A stretch of 10,903 nt of DNA from positions 1 to 10,903 of the forward strand of contig DJTQ01000216.1 of the NCBI GenBank assembly GCA_002439285.1, given 5' to 3'. The stretch is from Paenibacillaceae bacterium UBA6304. Lineage in GTDB: Bacteria; Bacillota; Bacilli; Paenibacillales; Paenibacillaceae. The notes under the pieces were generated by a model. The model did not search any database. It was not told the DNA's origin and saw nothing but the letters and a program-made list of their open reading frames with translations. Below, piece after piece: positions 1 through 7,301 of this stretch (the stretch's first letter is position 1; the number at the start of each line of letters is the position of its first letter). A program made the translations under genes and the position numbers.

Positions 1-1
1 A

Positions 2-1540
2 TACTTTGCAGCCCGCATAGCTGCCGGGTTGTCCATGCGCTTGCGGGGGGCGGTGTTTGAAAAGACATTATCCTTATCCATGGAAGAGATCGGAGGCTTC
101 TCTACCTCCAGCTTGATCACTCGTACTACCAACGACATCACCCAAATTCAGTTGATTGTGGCGATGGGTCTCCAGGCCTTAATCAAAGCGCCGATCCTGG
201 CAGTCTGGGCTATTATGAAAATTTCCGGCAAAAGCTGGCAGTGGACAGCCGCAACCGGGGGTGCCGTTGCCGTACTGATTCTTATGCTTGCCGTGGTTAT
301 CATTTTTGCGATTCCAAAATTCAAAATTATCCAACGGCTTACCGATAACCTGAACCGCGTTACCCGGGAGAATCTGACCGGACTTCGGGTAGTTCGCGCC
401 TATAATGCGGAGAAATATCAGGGCGGGAAATTTGAGCAAGCCAATGCGGAATTGACGAGCACCAACCTGTTTGCAGGCCGGATCATGGCGATCATGATGC
501 CGGGAATGAGCTTTATCATGTCAGGTCTCAGCTTGTCCATTTATTGGATCGGTGCCTATCTCATCAACAACGCAGCAGGAATTGAAAGCAAATTAGGACT
601 GTTCTCCGACATGGTCGTATTCACTTCTTATGCCATGCAGGTCATTATGGCATTCATGATGTTATCGATCGTCTTCATTATGATGCCGCGTGCTTCCGTG
701 GCTGCCAAACGTATTTTTGAAGTTCTGAATACGAAGGCAAAGATTATCGATGGCAAAGTAACGGCTTCCGAGCTGTTTGAGCAAGGTGAAATCGAGTTTA
801 GAAATGTCAGCTTCAAATATCCCGATGCATCCGAATATGTACTGCACAATATCAGTTTTACAGCTCGTAAAGGGGAAACGGTTGCCTTCATCGGTTCTAC
901 GGGCAGCGGAAAAAGTACGCTGGTTAAGCTCATCCCCCGCTTTTACGATGCGACCGAGGGTGAGGTGCTGGTGGACGGCATCAACGTCAAGGAATACACG
1001 CAGGAAGCCCTTCACAATAAACTGGGCTATGTTCCGCAAAAGGCCGTCATGTTCAGCGGTACCGTCACGTCAAATGTGAACTATGGCGAAAACGGCAGAG
1101 CCGAAATGGACGACGACCTGATGCGCAAAGCGATTGAAATCGCCCAAGCCTCCGAATTTGTCTCACAAATGGAAGGCACCTACGATGCGCCGATCACCCA
1201 AGGAGGAACGAACATTTCCGGAGGGCAGAAGCAGCGTCTTGCGATTGCCAGAGCGATTGCGCGGCAGCCTGAAATTTATATATTCGATGACTCTTTCTCC
1301 GCCCTAGACTATAAGACCGACCGGGTTCTCCGCTCTGCAATGAAGAAGGAAACGAAGGATACAACCTCCCTCATCGTGGCTCAACGGATCGGAACGATTA
1401 AGGACGCGGATAAAATCATCGTCATTGACGAAGGCGAAATTGTCGGCATGGGCAAGCATGACGAGTTGCTGGATACCTGCGCGGTTTACCGGGAAATTGC
1501 AGAATCCCAGCTTTCGAAGGAGGAACTTGCAAATGGCTAA
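2..1540 (+). CDS. Heterodimeric ABC exporter, subunit 1 (degenerate ATP-site half), 5'-truncated by window edge
   Basis: Half-size ABC exporter (transmembrane domain then ATPase) that would pair with the next gene to export drugs, lipids or peptides across the cytoplasmic membrane. The reading frame is open from base 2, and residues before the first in-window start-like codon (TTG at 29) already fit the family, so the true start lies left of the window. About 512 codons are present against roughly 580 for the family. The visible half-domain has several hydrophobic helices up to about base 690. The NBD follows: Walker A GSTGSGKST near 893-919, signature ISGGQ at 1214-1228, and Walker B ending FDD, with Asp (GAC, 1289-1291) where the catalytic Glu normally sits. 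The switch His is replaced by Gln (CAA, 1382-1384). These changes mark the non-canonical subunit of heterodimeric exporters such as TM287/288 and BmrCD. It overlaps the next gene by 8 bases. The family is clear, the substrate unknown. Confidence 0.95.
   Translation, partial: YFAARIAAGLSMRLRGAVFEKTLSLSMEEIGGFSTSSLITRTTNDITQIQLIVAMGLQALIKAPILAVWAIMKISGKSWQWTAATGGAVAVLILMLAVVIIFAIPKFKIIQRLTDNLNRVTRENLTGLRVVRAYNAEKYQGGKFEQANAELTSTNLFAGRIMAIMMPGMSFIMSGLSLSIYWIGAYLINNAAGIESKLGLFSDMVVFTSYAMQVIMAFMMLSIVFIMMPRASVAAKRIFEVLNTKAKIIDGKVTASELFEQGEIEFRNVSFKYPDASEYVLHNISFTARKGETVAFIGSTGSGKSTLVKLIPRFYDATEGEVLVDGINVKEYTQEALHNKLGYVPQKAVMFSGTVTSNVNYGENGRAEMDDDLMRKAIEIAQASEFVSQMEGTYDAPITQGGTNISGGQKQRLAIARAIARQPEIYIFDDSFSALDYKTDRVLRSAMKKETKDTTSLIVAQRIGTIKDADKIIVIDEGEIVGMGKHDELLDTCAVYREIAESQLSKEELANG
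1517..1523 (+). promoter_or_regulatory. Ribosome binding site for ABC subunit 2
   Basis: AAGGAGG lies inside the last codons of the upstream ABC gene, 9 bases before the ATG at 1533. It fixes the start of the second subunit and supports coupled translation of the two halves. Confidence 0.85.
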
Positions 1541-3383
1541 AAAAGATTACAACATCGGCGATCACGCAAAACAAAACAAACGACATCAAGGTCCCGGTCC
1601 AGGTCCTGGCGGTCCCATGGGCGGACCGAAAGCGAAAAACTTCAAAAAGTCGATTATGCAGCTTTCTCTCTATATCAAAAGTTACTTACCGGCCATAATT
1701 ATTGCGATCGTCCTTGCCATAACGGCGACTATCTTTAATATCATCGGTCCGGATAAATTGTCGGATATGACAAACCTGATTACAAAAGGCTTACAAGGAA
1801 ACATAGACATCGACGGAGTCGTGGATATTGCCATGTTTCTGGCCATCCTGTACGGAATTGGCCTGCTGTTCAATTATTTGCAGGGCTACATTATGGCGAC
1901 AGTTACCCAGCGTGTGTCTAAAAAACTGCGTACGGATATATCCGACAAAATCAACCGTCTGCCCTTGAAATACTTCGATTCGACAAGCTATGGCGATGTG
2001 CTTAGCCGCGTAACCAATGACGTGGATACCATCGGTCAGACTTTGAACCAGAGTCTGGGTATGCTCGTCAGCTCGATTACCATGTTCTTCGGCGCAGCCA
2101 TCATGATGTTCCACACCAACTGGATCATGGCGCTTTCCGGGATTGCCGCCACATTGATCGGCTTCGGTCTGATGATGGTTATTATATCCCGCTCGCAGAA
2201 ATATTTTATATCACAGCAACAAGAGCTCGGAAAAATCAACGGTCACATTGAAGAAATCTATGCGGGGCACAGCGTCGTTAAAGTTTATAACGGTGAAAAA
2301 GCGGCGATAAACAAGTTTCATGAAATCAATAACCGTCTGTACAACTCCGCTTGGAAATCTCAATTTGTGTCGGGTTTGATGATGCCCTTGATGGGATTCA
2401 TCGGTAACTTCGGTTTTGTCGTTGTTTGCGTCGTCGGCGCAATGCTTGCTTTGAACGGAAATATCGAATTCGGCGTCATCGTTGCCTTCATGATTTACAT
2501 CCGTCTGTTCACCCAGCCGCTTACACAGCTCGCTCAAGCAGCAACAAGCCTGCAATCCACGGCCGCCGCAAGTGAGCGCGTATTTGAATTCCTGGGCGAA
2601 GAGGAACTTGCCGATGAAACCGGCAAGACCGTGAAGCTTGAGACCGCACGAGGCGATGTTGAATTCAAAAATGTACGCTTTGGCTATGACCCGGATAAGA
2701 TGATCATCAAAAACTTTTCTGTCAACGTAAAGGCCGGCCAAAAGGTTGCGATCGTCGGGCCAACGGGAGCGGGCAAGACGACTTTGGTCAATCTGCTCAT
2801 GCGCTTCTACGAGGTAAACGGAGGAGAGATTATGATCGATGGTGTTCCGATCAGCTCGATGACTCGCGAGAACGTCCACAACCTGTTCTGCATGGTGCTT
2901 CAGGACACTTGGCTGTTTGAGGGGACTATTAAAGAGAACATCATATATAGCAAACAGGGAGTCACCGACGAGCAGGTAAAAGAAGCCTGCAAGGCCGTGG
3001 GTCTGCATCACTTTATCAAGACCTTGCCAAAGGGCTATGATACCATGCTCGACGATAACGCCAATCTGTCCGCCGGGCAGAAACAGCTCGTCACCATCGC
3101 CCGGGCCATGATCGAAAATGCACCGCTCCTGATTCTGGATGAAGCAACCAGTTCGGTCGATACCCGGACCGAAATTCTGATTCAGCAAGCGATGGATAAA
3201 TTAATGGTTGGCAAAACTTCATTCGTCATCGCGCACCGGCTCTCCACAATCAAGAACGCCGATTTGATTCTGGTAATGAAGGACGGCGATATTCTGGAGA
3301 GCGGAAATCACCAAGAATTACTGGGCAAAGGCGGCTTCTATGCCGACCTTTACAACAGCCAATTCGAAGAAGCGACAGCCTAA
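1533..3383 (+). CDS. Heterodimeric ABC exporter, subunit 2 (catalytic half)
   Basis: Partner half-transporter of 616 aa. The ATG at 1533 is chosen because AAGGAGG at 1517-1523 lies 9 bases upstream. A longer in-frame opening from 1425 runs inside the previous gene and lacks family similarity. Residues 1-40 are basic and Gly/Pro-rich (a GPGPGPGG run near 20-27). The membrane domain spans about 45-330 with six expected helices (about 50-70, 97-117, 175-193, 198-218, 283-305, 312-326). The NBD has Walker A GPTGAGKT at 409-416, Q-loop Gln457, signature LSAGQ at 512-516, Walker B ILDEATS with catalytic Glu537, and switch His568. Its active Walker motifs pair with subunit 1's intact ISGGQ. Its altered LSAGQ faces subunit 1's degenerate Walker B, so the exporter has one hydrolytic and one mainly ATP-binding site (family knowledge). 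Overlap and a shared frame of transcription imply translational coupling. The substrate cannot be read from sequence; multidrug export is common in the family. Confidence 0.96.
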   Translation: MAKKDYNIGDHAKQNKRHQGPGPGPGGPMGGPKAKNFKKSIMQLSLYIKSYLPAIIIAIVLAITATIFNIIGPDKLSDMTNLITKGLQGNIDIDGVVDIAMFLAILYGIGLLFNYLQGYIMATVTQRVSKKLRTDISDKINRLPLKYFDSTSYGDVLSRVTNDVDTIGQTLNQSLGMLVSSITMFFGAAIMMFHTNWIMALSGIAATLIGFGLMMVIISRSQKYFISQQQELGKINGHIEEIYAGHSVVKVYNGEKAAINKFHEINNRLYNSAWKSQFVSGLMMPLMGFIGNFGFVVVCVVGAMLALNGNIEFGVIVAFMIYIRLFTQPLTQLAQAATSLQSTAAASERVFEFLGEEELADETGKTVKLETARGDVEFKNVRFGYDPDKMIIKNFSVNVKAGQKVAIVGPTGAGKTTLVNLLMRFYEVNGGEIMIDGVPISSMTRENVHNLFCMVLQDTWLFEGTIKENIIYSKQGVTDEQVKEACKAVGLHHFIKTLPKGYDTMLDDNANLSAGQKQLVTIARAMIENAPLLILDEATSSVDTRTEILIQQAMDKLMVGKTSFVIAHRLSTIKNADLILVMKDGDILESGNHQELLGKGGFYADLYNSQFEEATA

Positions 3384-3433
3384 CGTTTCCGCTAAAATAT
3401 CAGCACCAACCCTAAATGCAAAAAAGACAGAGA

Positions 3434-3471
3434 AAAGGCAGGTACAGCGCTAAGCATGTACCTGCCTTTTG
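3434..3471. terminator. Probable bidirectional intrinsic terminator between convergent genes
   Basis: A perfect 14-bp inverted repeat (AAAAGGCAGGTACA, 3434-3447, with its complement at 3458-3471) encloses a 10-base loop. On the plus strand the hairpin ends in TTTT, 51 bases after the exporter stop. On the minus strand it begins 28 bases after the ppnP stop and is followed by TTTT, CTCTG and then a T-rich run complementary to the A tract at 3420-3426. Both arms carry A/T ends suited to termination in either direction. The rest of 3384-3498 shows nothing else I can assign. Confidence 0.88.
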
Positions 3472-3498
3472 GCATGTCGTAATGAAATTAGGATTGAT

Positions 3499-3822
3499 TT
3501 AAGCTCTCGATCCGTAAGAGCAGCAGTAATCCGTTACACTGCGGACTTCCAGCTTGAAGGAGGCATTAGCGGGCACAGTAAATGTGCCGCGACCGCTAAT
3601 CTCTCTCCAAAGCGTTTCGCCCGGAAGCAGGACCTTCAGATCACCGGACAGAATGTCCATCACCTCAAGCGAATCCGTCCCGAATTCATACTCTCCGGGA
3701 AGCATAATCCCTAGTGTGATTTTGTTGCCGTCCGGCAGCCATACGTTCCGGCTAGTTACTTTGCCGTCAAAATAAATATTGGCGGCCTTGTCAACAGTTA
3801 CATTTTTAAGTTGCTGCTCCAC
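3499..3822 (-). CDS. ppnP: Pyrimidine/purine nucleoside phosphorylase PpnP (DUF1255 family)
   Basis: Small cytosolic cupin-fold enzyme; the E. coli homologue (YaiE/PpnP) splits many purine and pyrimidine nucleosides with phosphate into the free base and ribose-1-phosphate. Recognition rests on the ordered family pattern: YFDGKVTSR near the N-terminus, an LPDG turn, ITLGIMLPGEYEFGT, an EVMDILSGDLKVLLPG stretch, and FTVPANASFKLEV followed by an aromatic/Cys tail (YCCSY). Length is 107 aa against 94 in E. coli, the extra being terminal. The GTG at 3822 is chosen because AGGGGAG (3831-3837) sits 8 bases upstream. The alternative in-frame TTG at 3840 overlaps that site and would add six residues. 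It lies 78 bases downstream of tkt on the same strand and shares the terminator at 3434-3471 with the convergent exporter unit. Co-transcription with tkt is likely but not certain. Confidence 0.88.
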   Translation of the reverse strand: MEQQLKNVTVDKAANIYFDGKVTSRNVWLPDGNKITLGIMLPGEYEFGTDSLEVMDILSGDLKVLLPGETLWREISGRGTFTVPANASFKLEVRSVTDYCCSYGSRA

Positions 3823-3879
3823 GTTTCCCGCTCCCCTCAACGGTAAATCAAATCGAGCGATTCAATTATCGCCAAATCA

Positions 3880-3897
3880 CATCGGTGATGACCGATG
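3880..3897 (-). other. Short hairpin between tkt and ppnP
   Basis: A perfect 7-bp inverted repeat, CATCGGT and ACCGATG with a GATG loop, begins three bases beyond the tkt stop codon. On the minus-strand transcript it is followed by TGATTTGG, not a uridine run, so it is a poor intrinsic terminator. It could partly attenuate readthrough into ppnP or protect the tkt mRNA 3' end. No function is shown by sequence alone. Confidence 0.45.
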
Positions 3898-3900
3898 GAT

Positions 3901-5925
3901 TTATTTCAATTGATTCTTCACATGCTTCACTACATTTTCAACCGTAAATCCGTACTCTTCGATCACTTTGTCCCCAGGCGCGGATGCCCCGAAGATATCG
4001 ATTCCGATAATGGAACCTTTCTCCCCTGCATAACGTTCCCAACCGAATGGGTGCGCCATTTCCACAGCGACGCGGGCTTTGACTTCCGGCAGAATGACGG
4101 AATCTTTGTAAGCCTGATCCTGTTTGTCGAACAGATCCCAGCTTGGCAAGCTGATGACGCGGACTTGAATGCCCTCTTCAGCCAATGCGGCTTGAGCTTT
4201 CACGGCAAGCTGCACTTCCGAACCCGTAGCGATGATTTGAGCTACCGGTTTACCGTCTTTTGCGTCGGATACTACATAACCGCCACGTTTTATGCCTTCG
4301 CGTGCCAGCTCTGCGCTTTTCTCAAGAATCGGCAGGTTTTGGCGGGTCAGCACTAGCGCAACAGGATTGGATTGGTTCTCAACCGCATATGCCCAAGCAG
4401 CCGAAGTCTCGTTGCCGTCCGCAGGGCGGATCACGGTCAAGCCCGGAATAATGCGTAGGGATGCAAGTTGTTCGATCGGTTCATGAGTCGGACCGTCTTC
4501 GCCTACAGCGATACTGTCATGCGTAAGCACGTAAGTTACCGGCAATTTCATGATCGAAGCCAGACGAACGGCCGGACGCAGGTAATCCGTAAACACGAAG
4601 AACGTACCGCCGAACACTTTAAGTCCGCTATGCAGAGCAATCCCGTTCATAGCCGCAGCCATACCGAACTCGCGAACGCCAAAGTACAGGTTGCGACCTT
4701 CGCGGTTTTCCGGTGTGTACACCGAAAGACCCTTCAGGTGCGTCATTGTGGAGCTTTCCAAGTCGGCGGAACCGCCAAGAAGCTGCGGAACGCCGCCAGT
4801 CAAACCGTTAAGCGCGTTACCGGAAGCGACGCGAGTCGAAACCGCTTTGTCTTCGGCGCTATATTTTGGAAGATCCTTGTCCCAGCCGGCAGGAAGTTCT
4901 CCAGCTATCGCTTGTTCAAATTGAGCGGCCAGTTCAGGGTACTCCGCTTTATATTTTGCGAATGTTTCGTCCCAAGCCTTGTTAGCAGCGATGCCGCGTT
5001 CTTTCACTTGGGCAAAGTGCTCGCGCACTTCTTCAGGCACATAGAAATCTTCTTCATAGACCCATTTGTAGAATTCCTTCGTCAGCTTCGCTTCGTCAGC
5101 GCCGAGCGGGGAACCGTGCGTACCGCCATGGCCGCCTTTACCCTGTTTGTTCGGGCTTCCGTAACCGATAACCGTCTTCACTTCGATCAGAGTCGGACGA
5201 TCAGTCTCGCGTTTACCTTCTTCAATTGCGGCTTGGATGGCATCCAGATCGTTGCCGTCTTCTACGCGCAGCGTTTGCCAGCCGTAAGCTTCAAAACGTT
5301 GTCTAACGTTCTCGGAGAAGCTGAGGTTCAATTCGCCGTCCAGCGAAATGTCGTTGGAATCATAAAGGAAGATGAGTTTGCCAAGTTTCAAATGACCGGC
5401 CAGAGATGCCGCTTCACTTGCAACGCCTTCCATGAGATCGCCGTCACCGCAAATACCGTAAGTATAATGGTCGACCAGTTTCAGATCGCCTTTGTTGTAG
5501 GTTGCCGCAAGCTGAGTTTCAGCCATCGCCATACCGACAGCCATGGCAATCCCTTGACCGAGCGGACCTGTTGTAGCATCAACGCCTGCCGTATGTCCGA
5601 ATTCAGGGTGACCCGGTGTTAAGCTGCCCCATTGGCGGAATTGTTTGAGTTCCTCCATCGGGAGATCGTAACCGGACAAATGAAGCAAGCTGTACAACAG
5701 CATGGAACCATGTCCTGCGGACAGAACAAAACGGTCGCGGTTGATCCACGTCGGATGGTCCGGGTTATGGTTCATCGTTTTGGCGAACAATTGGTAGCCC
5801 ATCGGAGCCGAACCCATCGGCATGCCCGGATGACCGGATTTCGCTTTCTCGATCGCATCGATCGCCAGCGTACGGATCGTAGTGATCGACAAATTTTCAA
5901 TGGTAGTGTTGTCTGACAATGGCAT
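3901..5925 (-). CDS. tkt: Transketolase
   Basis: Thiamine diphosphate- and Mg-dependent cytosolic enzyme of the non-oxidative pentose phosphate pathway; it moves two-carbon units between ketoses and aldoses (xylulose-5-phosphate, ribose-5-phosphate, erythrose-4-phosphate). The protein is 674 aa, full length for the family. Visible signatures are SGHPG (His32), SAGHGS (His72), GHTAG (His111), the diphosphate-binding GDGDLMEG at 160-167 with Asn191, GGTHGSPLG near 267-275, the cofactor Glu419 in GVREFGM, and [15 protein letters not shown] at 469-483. The pyrimidine-binding and C-terminal domains are complete (GASAPG near 646-651). The ATG at 5925 is chosen because AAGGAGG (5933-5939) is 7 bases upstream; an in-frame ATG at 5994 has no ribosome site. 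A promoter lies at 6026-6054. ppnP follows on the same strand. No frameshift or missing catalytic residue is seen. Confidence 0.98.
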   Translation of the reverse strand: MPLSDNTTIENLSITTIRTLAIDAIEKAKSGHPGMPMGSAPMGYQLFAKTMNHNPDHPTWINRDRFVLSAGHGSMLLYSLLHLSGYDLPMEELKQFRQWGSLTPGHPEFGHTAGVDATTGPLGQGIAMAVGMAMAETQLAATYNKGDLKLVDHYTYGICGDGDLMEGVASEAASLAGHLKLGKLIFLYDSNDISLDGELNLSFSENVRQRFEAYGWQTLRVEDGNDLDAIQAAIEEGKRETDRPTLIEVKTVIGYGSPNKQGKGGHGGTHGSPLGADEAKLTKEFYKWVYEEDFYVPEEVREHFAQVKERGIAANKAWDETFAKYKAEYPELAAQFEQAIAGELPAGWDKDLPKYSAEDKAVSTRVASGNALNGLTGGVPQLLGGSADLESSTMTHLKGLSVYTPENREGRNLYFGVREFGMAAAMNGIALHSGLKVFGGTFFVFTDYLRPAVRLASIMKLPVTYVLTHDSIAVGEDGPTHEPIEQLASLRIIPGLTVIRPADGNETSAAWAYAVENQSNPVALVLTRQNLPILEKSAELAREGIKRGGYVVSDAKDGKPVAQIIATGSEVQLAVKAQAALAEEGIQVRVISLPSWDLFDKQDQAYKDSVILPEVKARVAVEMAHPFGWERYAGEKGSIIGIDIFGASAPGDKVIEEYGFTVENVVKHVKNQLK

Positions 5926-5968
5926 TTCTTTTCCTCCTTGGTCATGGAAAAATACTTGTACGCAAAGA

Positions 5969-5980
5969 AAGCTTAAGCTT
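5969..5980. repeat. 12-bp perfect palindrome in tkt leader
   Basis: AAGCTTAAGCTT is a tandem HindIII-type hexamer and a perfect palindrome, lying between the tkt promoter and its ribosome site. It may be chance or part of a leader structure. No known regulator is recognised. Confidence 0.4.
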
Positions 5981-5989
5981 GCTAAGTAA

Positions 5990-6009
5990 AACATTCAAAT
6001 TGAAATGTT
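5990..6009. promoter_or_regulatory. Candidate operator: imperfect palindrome downstream of tkt promoter
   Basis: AACATTCAAATTGAAATGTT is a near-palindrome: six outer base pairs match exactly and the centre is mostly self-complementary. It lies about 10-30 bases downstream of the expected transcription start of tkt, where a bound repressor could block transcription. The regulator is unknown. A/T-rich leader DNA makes such near-palindromes fairly common, so this is a hypothesis. Confidence 0.35.
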
Positions 6010-6025
6010 CATTTTGACTTTATCT

Positions 6026-6054
6026 ATTGTATCACTTCATGCATCCGTTTTCCA
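6026..6054 (-). promoter_or_regulatory. Sigma-A type promoter for tkt, extended -10
   Basis: Reading the minus strand, TGGAAA (6049-6054, four of six matches to TTGACA) is followed after 17 bases by TACAAT (6026-6031, five of six). The -10 is preceded by TG one base upstream, the extended -10 pattern. Transcription would start near 6019, giving a leader of roughly 95 bases before the tkt ATG. No intrinsic terminator is visible between the response regulator stop (6081) and this promoter, so readthrough from the regulator operon may also reach tkt. Confidence 0.65.
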
Positions 6055-6080
6055 TCCCCATTCTTCGTTGCCACAAACGC

Positions 6081-7292
6081 TTATAGCTTTCCCTCTCTTG
6101 GCACAAGAATATTTATGTTTTGCTGATGACGGTATTCGGTAGGGGTCATCTGAACCCGTTTCCTGAAGACCTGGGTAAAGTGGCGCATATCCTGATACCC
6201 GACGTGCTCGGCGATTTCCGCCAACCGGAGCTTCGGATTCATCAGCAGCAGCTTGGCCTGCTCAAGCCTCAGTGATGTAACGTACTCCTTATACCCCTGC
6301 CCTGTGATTTGCTTGAACAGCTGGCTGAAATAAGCCGGATTCAAAAAGACCGCCGCAGCGGTTTTTTCTAATGATAGGTCCTCACAATAATGCTTTTTAA
6401 TATACTCCAAGGCGATGTCGATCGCTTTCTCACCGCTCCCTTTTAGCGGCTCCAATTCGGACACTTGGGACTCACAGGCCTGTCTCATCTGGGATACGAG
6501 CTCGGATATTGCCTTAATATCGCGGTTTTGTCCAGAGACGACGATCTGAAACGGCACTTTCAAGTAATGGGTCAAATGCGCCTTGACCTTCTCCTGCAAG
6601 TCCTGGATTCCACCCCGTCTCTCAAGCGTGAACAAACCTAACAGACTTTTTTGGTCATAACTGATAACAAAACCACGGCCATGCCCGTCGATCAACTCCG
6701 ATAACACATTCTCCACGATAAAATGCTCCAGTCTAACGCTCCGGTCTCCGGCGTTCATCTGGACAAGCAGCAGGTGAAAATCAGGATATTCCTGGATAAA
6801 AGCACCCATATCCAGATTGCCGACGTCCAGTCCGAACGCCAGCCGTTGCAACACGCTTTCGCGCAAATATTTCAGATTGGCTATCAGCCGTGCCCGCTCC
6901 TTTGATTCTTCGCTTTCATGAGCGATTTCCTGATTCAGGCTATGAATGACTTCATAAAGCCGATTCTTACCGATCGGCTTCAGCAAATAATCCCGTGCTC
7001 CCAGCCGCACCGCCTCCTGTGCATAGGAAAATTCGCTATGCGCGGAAATCACGACCCATTTCACATGAGGATATTTGCGCTTCATGATCTTCATGAATTC
7101 CAGTCCATTAATTCCCGGCATCAAAATATCGGTCAAAACGATGTCGATCCGCTGTTCTCCCATCAGCTTGACCGCTTCCTCCGTCGATGCAGCCATATGA
7201 ACGCCGAAATCCGGCCAATTCCTCCGGATGCTCCTCCGGACGCCTTCCCGGATCGCCCGTTCATCGTCGGCAATTAAAATGTCCAAGCTCAT
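6081..7292 (-). CDS. Two-component response regulator, YesN-type, AraC-family DNA-binding domain
   Basis: Cytosolic DNA-binding regulator of 403 aa. The receiver domain (about 4-120) shows the acidic pair Asp9-Asp10, phospho-acceptor Asp55 in LTDILMPG, the conserved Ser83, and Lys105 in LLKP. A middle region (about 125-285) has no assignable domain, as is usual for this family. Two AraC-type helix-turn-helix units cover about 290-390, with the recognisable YFSQLFKQITG and ending FRKRVQMTPTEYR. Its ATG overlaps the kinase stop (ATGA), so the two genes are translationally coupled. The ribosome site AAAGGAG (7295-7301) is only 2 bases from this ATG; the in-frame TTG at 7286 has an 8-base spacing and would remove two residues. 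It is phosphorylated by the adjacent kinase (inference from pairing). Such regulators usually activate nearby carbohydrate uptake genes. The target operator was not identified. Confidence 0.96.
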   Translation of the reverse strand: MSLDILIADDERAIREGVRRSIRRNWPDFGVHMAASTEEAVKLMGEQRIDIVLTDILMPGINGLEFMKIMKRKYPHVKWVVISAHSEFSYAQEAVRLGARDYLLKPIGKNRLYEVIHSLNQEIAHESEESKERARLIANLKYLRESVLQRLAFGLDVGNLDMGAFIQEYPDFHLLLVQMNAGDRSVRLEHFIVENVLSELIDGHGRGFVISYDQKSLLGLFTLERRGGIQDLQEKVKAHLTHYLKVPFQIVVSGQNRDIKAISELVSQMRQACESQVSELEPLKGSGEKAIDIALEYIKKHYCEDLSLEKTAAAVFLNPAYFSQLFKQITGQGYKEYVTSLRLEQAKLLLMNPKLRLAEIAEHVGYQDMRHFTQVFRKRVQMTPTEYRHQQNINILVPREGKL

Positions 7293-7301
7293 CGCTCCTT
7301 T
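7286..7301 (-). promoter_or_regulatory. ATGA overlap and ribosome site with two possible starts for the response regulator
   Basis: AAAGGAG (7295-7301) lies within the final kinase codons. The overlapping ATG at 7292 is 2 bases away, unusually close, while TTG at 7286 is 8 bases away, an ideal distance. Terminating ribosomes may re-start at the ATG, or initiation may occur at the TTG. The proteins differ by only two N-terminal residues. Confidence 0.6.

Noticed and set aside
2211..3188. Long open frame (325 codons) on the minus strand opposite ABC subunit 2
   Set aside because: It is antisense to a clear ABC exporter gene, has no family motif and a composition typical of a mirrored coding frame.
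3841..3900. Possible separate ppnP promoter (GATAAT on the minus strand at 3865-3871)
   Set aside because: No acceptable -35 lies at 16-18 bases upstream and the region coincides with the small hairpin, so evidence is too weak.
4468..5622. Long open frame (384 codons) on the plus strand opposite tkt
   Set aside because: It is fully antisense to a complete, highly conserved transketolase gene, has no ribosome site that I can see and no recognisable domain. It reflects codon bias of tkt.
5926..5994. In-frame N-terminal extension of transketolase from ATG at 5994
   Set aside because: No ribosome site precedes that ATG, the extra 23 residues are unlike transketolase N-termini, and a strong site precedes the ATG at 5925.
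6039..6056. Possible CcpA cre-like site at the tkt -35 region
   Set aside because: The sequence resembles the cre pattern only if one base is removed, so spacing is wrong and I do not call it.
5926..6080. Intrinsic terminator after the response regulator
   Set aside because: Only a 4-bp stem can be drawn beyond the stop codon and there is no uridine run.
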